From contig CM041085.1 in NCBI GenBank assembly GCA_023079485.1, positions 34,209,121 through 34,273,120 of the forward strand: a DNA stretch of 64,000 nucleotides, read 5' to 3'. Positions 57,773 through 64,000 of this stretch are shown piece after piece (position 1 is the first letter of the stretch; every line of letters starts with the position of its first letter). Below the pieces are notes generated by a model, which was not told where the DNA came from, ran no database searches, and saw only the letters and a program-made list of their open reading frames with translations. The position numbers were made by a program, and so were the translations under genes. Source of the stretch: Archilochus colubris. Taxonomy: Eukaryota; Chordata; Aves; Apodiformes; Trochilidae.

Positions 57773-59414
57773 CTGGAGAAAGAAAAGAAGATAACAATGA
57801 GCGAAAAATGCATTTTTCTTGCTCTAAGGTTGCTCAAAGCAGGTCACATTAAACACTATCCTGAAACAGTGAGAGAATTTTTTGCCTAATCTCTCAATAA
57901 AGCTGGTTCTAATCTCTACAGGACATTGGTACTTCCAGAGTCACAGAATGTTTCAACTTTGCCAGCAAACTCAGCAGCTCCTTTGCATTACAATCAGCTT
58001 CACAGCACCTCTGGGACAGTACACCGATGTATTAAATTCACAGGCTTCCCATATGGCGAAGAGCAATCTATGAAATCAGACTTAGTCAAAGCCTTTTTGC
58101 CTGAATGCATTACTCTGAAAGCTGCTGAGGTCCTTATTTAAGTTCCTGATGCAGAGAATATCCTTCTCCAGCACACAGCACAGCCACTGCAGTAGCAAAG
58201 CTGCTGGAATAACCCTTGAAGCACTTGCATCCTCATCCAGCCTGGTTTCACACCTGGGTTAGGAACCCTGTCAGGGATGAGTCAGTGATGTTCAGCTGAA
58301 GTATGGGAAGGGCTGCTGAGCCCTTCTCTTCAGATGCCTCCACTGGTATGGCACCCAAGTACCACTACCAAGAGTTGAGGAGACAGCCAGAGGGACCCCG
58401 CAGGACAAGGAGGAAGGATAGAGCAGCACCTGAGGGGAGCAGCGGCCTTCAGCTGTGAAGGGAGAAGATAGTTCTCCAGGTTATTTAAGGAAGTCATTTT
58501 GGAGTCACTTACAATTTTACAGAGCCTGTCCCAGTAAGGCAGCCTGAGTCACCTCCAGCACAGCTCTGGCAGTATCACAGGACACCTCCCGTGATAAACT
58601 GCACTGAGCAGTGCTAAGGACAAGACTATGCCTCATCATCTGCACCAAAACAGATTAGACAAAGGAAGTTGGCCCACCATGGATTTTTAAGGCCTGCTTC
58701 CTGCAGCCAAAGAAGAAAAGATACACATGCAGCCTGTGATAGACCTTGACTTCCAAACCCATGCAGTAGACCACAGCCAAGGCAGTCAGTAACATCCAGT
58801 GGGCAAACTCAGTTTGAGAATTGCAGCCCAGATCATAATCTCCAAGAGACTTCCAAGACTCCACAAGCTTCTTTCTTGACAGACCAGACTGAAGAGACAC
58901 TTCAGGCACCCACAGCACATTGCTGCTTGGGATGGACTCTTGCATAACCTCCTGGTGGCAGCTAGCATTGATTTTTCTGAACCCCTTACCACAACAAAAG
59001 GTCTTTTTTGCTACCATGGTGCTCAGACCACCTTTCCTCTGCACTGGGATGAAGCCACAGGAAACAAAAAAAATGGATTGAACTCAAATGTTCCACCTTA
59101 AGAAAAGGATTAAAATTATACAGTGTGAAGAAAAAGCAGATTATGATTAAAGGCACCACGTAAAAGGTCATACACCTCAGAGAGAAGCAAGTGATAGTGT
59201 TGCACAGTAGTTTTATCTACAAAACCCAGATGTTTATTAAACTAGAAAAAAAAAAATCACAAAATACTATCAGAAGATTCCTTAGGTAGTTGACCTCAAT
59301 GTCTTCCTTCTGGCCCTACATACATCTGAAACTGATGCCAATTCATGTCTAATAATGTATCTACCCATGTGTCTGTTAAACACAGGCTAATGCAACAGTG
59401 GAACAAGTGACTAG

Positions 59415-59475
59415 GGTTTTTTGGGTTTTGTTTGTTGGTTTGTTGTTTGGTTCTTTGTTGTTTTTTTTTTTAATT
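59415..59475. repeat. T/G-rich low-complexity tract
   Basis: TTTTTTGGGTTTTG, then TTTG and TTGG units, ending in eleven to twelve T. It is the reverse-orientation counterpart of the A/C tracts elsewhere. Confidence 0.92.
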
Positions 59476-60741
59476 AAAGGACATGAACAAGGAATACTGG
59501 CTGTGGCTCAGTCCAGACTGAGAATCTGCCACACTGGTAAGCAATGAGATGTCATGACAGGTAAAGGACTTCATAAACTGTACAAAAACATTCATATCAA
59601 TTTAAAACAGATCTCAGTTCTGGGCTCCTTTTAGCCTACAGCTGAAAAACATGCCTAGGGCACACCACAGAGTGCACATCTGCTGCAATATAGCAGCAAG
59701 CAGCCACTGTTTAACCCTTCTGTGCCCTCTTTGCCATCTAAAGCTGATCCAACACAGGCACACCTTTTGCTCAGCCAGAAACCAAAGAGACCCAAACACA
59801 GAAAAAGATTTTTCTGAAACAGTTTCAAGATACCTACAGTGCATGCACAGCAGGCCATACTTAAAACAGCTTGTTGAAATTCAAGGTGTTGTTCTGGGAC
59901 AATTTAATTACCTAAAAGATCTCATTAACCCTGCTCTCTTCCCTCAGTGAAAAAGAGCCCCTGAGACAGACAGCAGGGTACCCTGTGCCAAGTACACATC
60001 TCACAGGAGACTGACAGGGTCAAGATTTAAACCCTGAATATATTTTCTCCCCTTTTCCCCCCTCCAAGTTGTTTTGTTTTGTTCTTTAGGAGACAGGAAT
60101 GGACTAGGTTATTGACAGCTACTGTTGGACCAAAAAGCTAGATTTGTACAAAATTCCATCCCAGACTCTGTTCAACTCTTGATCTTTTCCATTTATTTTA
60201 ATTGCAAATTCTATTTGTATTGAATGTATTGAGACTTAAACAGCCTTCTCTCTCTTTAAATACAATTGATAACCTCTGTCCCTTTTCTGCCAGCACCCAC
60301 TTGCACATACCTGGGTACAAAGACGCATTCCTAAGGCTTGGTCTGACTTTTTCTTCCTTAAAATTCTTTGAGAATTAAGAATAACTCCAAAATTCAAGGT
60401 CACCCTTTCTATTTTTTTTAGCGTGCTCACCCCTTAAGATGACAAAGCACAAAGAGAGGCAAAAAAAGTTGTATTGACCGTGTAGAAGGGATAACAAGTT
60501 ATGAAAAGAGTCATGGACTAATATATCCAGCTCAACCCCTTCACAAGCACAGGCACTGCAGGAGGCAAGAGCTCTTCTCAGCATTACAGCACCTTCAGCC
60601 CTGCCAGTATTCCATCAGAGGGCCCTGCTCTGGCAGCTGCTCTCCCCAGACCACACATCCATTTTGTGTGGGTGCTCCTGCTGTAGCATACAGGACATTT
60701 ACTAAAAAATCATCCCCTCTTCCCTCTTTTCAATAAAGATT

Positions 60742-60791
60742 TAAAAAAAAAACAAAACACCCCAAAAACAAATAAATAAAAAACAAAAAAA
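60742..60791. repeat. A/C-rich low-complexity tract
   Basis: A runs separated by CAAAA, CCCC and AAATAAAT units. Confidence 0.9.
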
Positions 60792-60821
60792 CAGGACTTC
60801 AAACACTATTTAATGTTGAAA

Positions 60822-60856
60822 GAAAGCATATGAATGTATATGAAAGCATATGAATG
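60822..60856. repeat. 15-bp direct repeat
   Basis: GAAAGCATATGAATG occurs twice at a 20-base spacing (60,822-60,836 and 60,842-60,856), perfectly. Confidence 0.93.
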
Positions 60857-63008
60857 CTCTACTATCTCTTCAGTATCAGCATATCCTTTCTACAAGAGTT
60901 ACACAAGGAGGCAGAACCCCCCCAAGTTCCCAAAACATCCTGCTCAGTTATAAAACCCACCAATGACATTTATAGTCAGACTACACTTTCCTGTTTGCTT
61001 TGTAATATTATTTGAATCTAGGTTTTTTGTGACTGGCCATTATAGTTAGGGTTGTGTCAAGCTTTCTGCTATAAATCCCTGGAAATAAACTTGTAACAGA
61101 AATTCTGGTGCTTTATTAGCAAGTGACAAATTTATCTTATATAAAGCTAAACCCCAGAGGCTGCCATTATTATTTGGATAACCAATTAGCTACATTCATT
61201 TAAAAAAAAACACAACACCAACATTACCATTCAGCAGAAGTACCCAGTACTCCAGCCAGTTTTTCACACAAGACATTAAAAATGTCAGCAAGTCATAGCC
61301 CAGTGAGAAACAAATCCAACAAGTCACTAAGGCATTTGTACTTCCTTTCACACTGCCACTCCATGATCATAAAAGCCAAGGACTGACCCAGGGCCAAATT
61401 CTGCTTCATCACCTACTGATGCTTCCTCTGGCCAGTATGCTCTGCCAGCCTTCCAGTCACTTAATGGCCTGGTAATGGTCAGTGTCAGAACAGTTTGTTC
61501 CTTTAGGAGGAAATAAAAAGAAACCTAAACACACACATGCACACATCATTAAGTGCTTGTGATGACAACAGAGAGAAGAAAAGCTTCCTATCCCGGATGC
61601 TTGTTTGCTGAAGCCTTTTTCTGTTATACAACATGATGTATCTCAGTGCAACTGGAGTACGCTCAACTCAGACACCTCTTGTGATCAGATGTGAGACAGA
61701 TCAGCCTGTGTGTGTCCTGGCATTCAGTCACCTCCAGGAGCTGATTTTATAGCCTTACAAACCACCACCACCCTTAGGCACTGTCCCTTCATTTTATTGG
61801 TGCACTTTGAATCTGCCATTCAAGTCACAAGTATTACCTTGTGAATATCATGTTCACCAGCAAAAAGGAATCTAAACCATCTAAAAATAGAGGTTAAAAA
61901 CAAAAGCGTCATTGGATTGCAGTTTGTCCTTTACTCAACCTCTGCTTCATACTGAAAGCCAGCTTTCTTCTTTCCCCAAAATGCATTACATGCTTACATG
62001 ACAGAACTGTGTTATTTAGTTTCTGAAAGACAAAAGTAATCACACCCAAACCAGCTGGCAGAACAGCACTATAATGAAAGTGCCCTGGAGAAGTGCACAG
62101 CCTAGATTGGCAAACAAAGTACAGAAAATGCTCAACCATCCCAGCACAAGTTACTAAGGGTCATCTTGCATTCTAAGACTTAAATTTGCCTTCCCCACCC
62201 TATTATTTAAGTTCTCAGCAAAGGAATTTAGAAATAAAAGAAGGAATTAGCCCCTGGGTTTCAATTAAGACACTTGGAATGTAATGAAGTTAGAAACATC
62301 CCTTTGCCTAAGTCTTTAGGCAAGCAAGAGGATCTGTGGTAGACAGGGCTAGCACATCTCTGAAACCCTGAAAACATTAAGAAAAAAAAGAGAGAAAAGA
62401 AAATTTCATATCCTCAGGTGCAGGATTTTCTGGATAGAAAAAGCATTTTGAAAATAACTCCTTTTGGTCAGACTAATTCACATATTAAAAGACACACAAA
62501 AAGAATAAAAATTGAGGGTGGAAACCAGTGTGGTTTAATCCCCACTTGGCAAAAAGGCCAAGTAAGCCACAAAGCAGAGTTCATGGCCACCGAGCTCACA
62601 GAACAATCTCTGATGCTCATTGGGATTACTGGGCCTAAACTTCATTAACACAGAGTAATCTTTTTCAGTAGCCCTGAGGTTTTGGGTTGGGTGTGATTTT
62701 TTTAGGGGGTAAAATTTTGGATTTTTTTTAAAAGAAATAAAGTTATCTGCAAAGCCCCTCTTCTCTTGCAACACCATGGCAGAAAAAAATTTCACCTTTG
62801 CCCTGTAATTTTAATGTCTGTAATCAGTGGTGAGCACAAAAGTTTTCCTCCATTCCTTCTCCGTCCAAACTTCGAGTTGGGAAAAAAACACAATTATATT
62901 AGTAGTGTCTGTAATACAAAAATTAATGCCACCTGCCTATAGCAACTGCTACAAAAAACTCAGCTGACCAAATTGTAAATTCTCCATATAGACCAAACTA
63001 TGAAATAC

Positions 63009-63042
63009 AAAAAAACAAACAAACAAACAAAAAAACCAAAAC
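63009..63042. repeat. A/C-rich low-complexity tract
   Basis: CAAA repeats flanked by A runs. Confidence 0.9.
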
Positions 63043-64000
63043 ACCACCCTAAAAAAATCCCTGCACCTCACTCCCTGATGTTTCCCAACAGCAGGAACCA
63101 CTGAAAACAAAACAACAGATGAGGAATGAGGACCACCCCCTAGTTCTCAGTGAAGTGTGCTGCAAGTCTAAGCTAAATTGTATTTCCTTCACAATTAAAA
63201 AAACCCCAGCAACTGATAAGTTAGAAGAAGGCATGCCCACAGCTGAAGCAATATTAAAATAGCTATTTCCATCCCTTCCAGTAAAATCAATCCAACACAC
63301 CACACTGCCAGTCTCAGCACATTGGAATGGTGCTTAAAAGGAAGCTAGAGAAAACAGCAAGCTCTCAGGAGACAGAAATAATGCTGCAAAAGCATGCAAT
63401 GGGTCTGGTGGCCCATGCTGGGCAGCCTGTGGCCCTGCTGTTTTCACAGGACAACAATGGAAATCCAAGAATAGGAGGCAAAGTGTCCAAACACCTACAT
63501 GGGGCTGCTCCAGTGGGTCACAGAGCCTAGCAACTTGGTGTTTCTCTCCAGCAGCTTGCAGCAGTTCTGTAATTTTTGGTCAAACCAAGCAGAATCAGTT
63601 CCCCGTGCAAAAAACATCCTGAGAAGGCTTCACGTGCAACGCCAATAACTTCAGGCACATATTTCACAAACTTTCAGTGAACACACACCAAGGTTTGAGG
63701 ATGGAAAAATCTTGGTTTGAGCAAAGGGTTTCGGCTATCAGCAAGCGCATTGAAAAGGGAGAAGTGGAACAGAAATAAGGGTATCACAAATATCAGTATG
63801 ATGACAGTGAGTGGATTAGATTGGATGTGCCCCATAGATATCAAAGGACAAACTTCACCCAGAAGGAGAAGATGCCTTGACCATCTCTCTGAGGTCCCAA
63901 CCAACATCAGTGGCACATGGGAAGAAGAAAGGCAGACAACTCCTGCCCCAGATCAGACAATTAGATGTTTCTAATTACACAAACAAGAGGGCACTTGAAG

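Larger units (their letters stand above)
57773..64000 (-). other. Intron upstream of UTRN exon 3 (5' end open)
   Basis: These 6.2 kb precede exon 3 in the gene. The exon must be joined to one ending one base into a codon. I looked for an ATG exon resembling the utrophin amino-terminus (MAKYGEHE-like) on the minus strand and found none. No CpG-island promoter is apparent. Contents: a slightly GC-richer part (about 58,180-58,700), T/G- or A/C-rich tracts (59,415-59,475, 60,742-60,791, 63,009-63,042) and a 15-bp direct repeat (60,822-60,856). Confidence 0.8.

Noticed and set aside
58655..59044. 129-codon minus-strand open frame upstream of exon 3
   Set aside because: No known domain, and no donor in the right phase to join exon 3. 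It lies in a mildly GC-rich patch where chance frames are common.
57773..64000. Utrophin start codon, alternative first exon or promoter
   Set aside because: No ATG exon ending one base into a codon with a good donor and utrophin-like wording is visible, and there is no clear CpG island. It most likely lies beyond 64,000.
1..64000. CRISPR arrays, operons, tRNA or rRNA genes, or a prokaryotic-type system
   Set aside because: No regularly spaced repeats, no clover-leaf sequences and no prokaryotic gene organisation. The window is one part of a spliced vertebrate gene.

Overview
The window is vertebrate nuclear DNA, almost certainly from a bird. Introns carry many CR1 LINE fragments ending in the ATTCTATG-type terminal repeats typical of avian and other reptile genomes. 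The exons are closest to bird and mammal utrophin, and 25 coding exons fit in under 58 kb, which suits a compact avian genome. The species cannot be named from what I can see.

One gene fills the window: the 5' part of utrophin (UTRN), on the minus strand, so the gene reads from high to low coordinates. I placed 25 consecutive coding exons (here numbered 3 to 27, taking the 62-bp exon as exon 3) between 57,772 and 259. Every exon has AG/GT borders and all phases join, giving 1,200 complete codons plus the last two bases of one more, with no stop or frameshift. The protein piece corresponds to about residues 27-1227 of the roughly 3,430-residue human protein: both calponin-homology domains of the actin-binding region (exons 3-9), hinge 1 (exons 9-10), spectrin-like repeats 1-3 (exons 10-15), a proline-rich linker (exon 16) and spectrin-like repeats 4-8 (exons 17-27). 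The first coding exon with the start codon, the promoters, and everything from repeat 9 to the dystroglycan-binding C-terminus lie outside the window. The residue numbers assume no indels against human and are approximate.

Layout: 57,773-64,000 is upstream intron. 43,401-57,710 is the large 14.3-kb intron 3, with a nested CR1 pair, a CR1 scrap, a further CR1, an AT-rich palindromic tract and several unassigned GC/CpG-richer patches. 259-43,400 holds exons 4-27 with introns of 0.25 to 4.1 kb. Repeats comprise nine CR1 pieces (five plus-oriented, four minus-oriented), A/C-rich low-complexity tracts and short microsatellites, one of which starts six bases inside a splice donor.

I found no second protein-coding gene, no tRNA or rRNA gene, no CRISPR array and nothing prokaryotic. 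The points most worth a second look are the near-perfect conservation of exon length with dystrophin, a possible cryptic exon in intron 3, the nested CR1 insertion, a GC-rich island with overlapping open frames in intron 22, and the repeat at the exon 21 donor.
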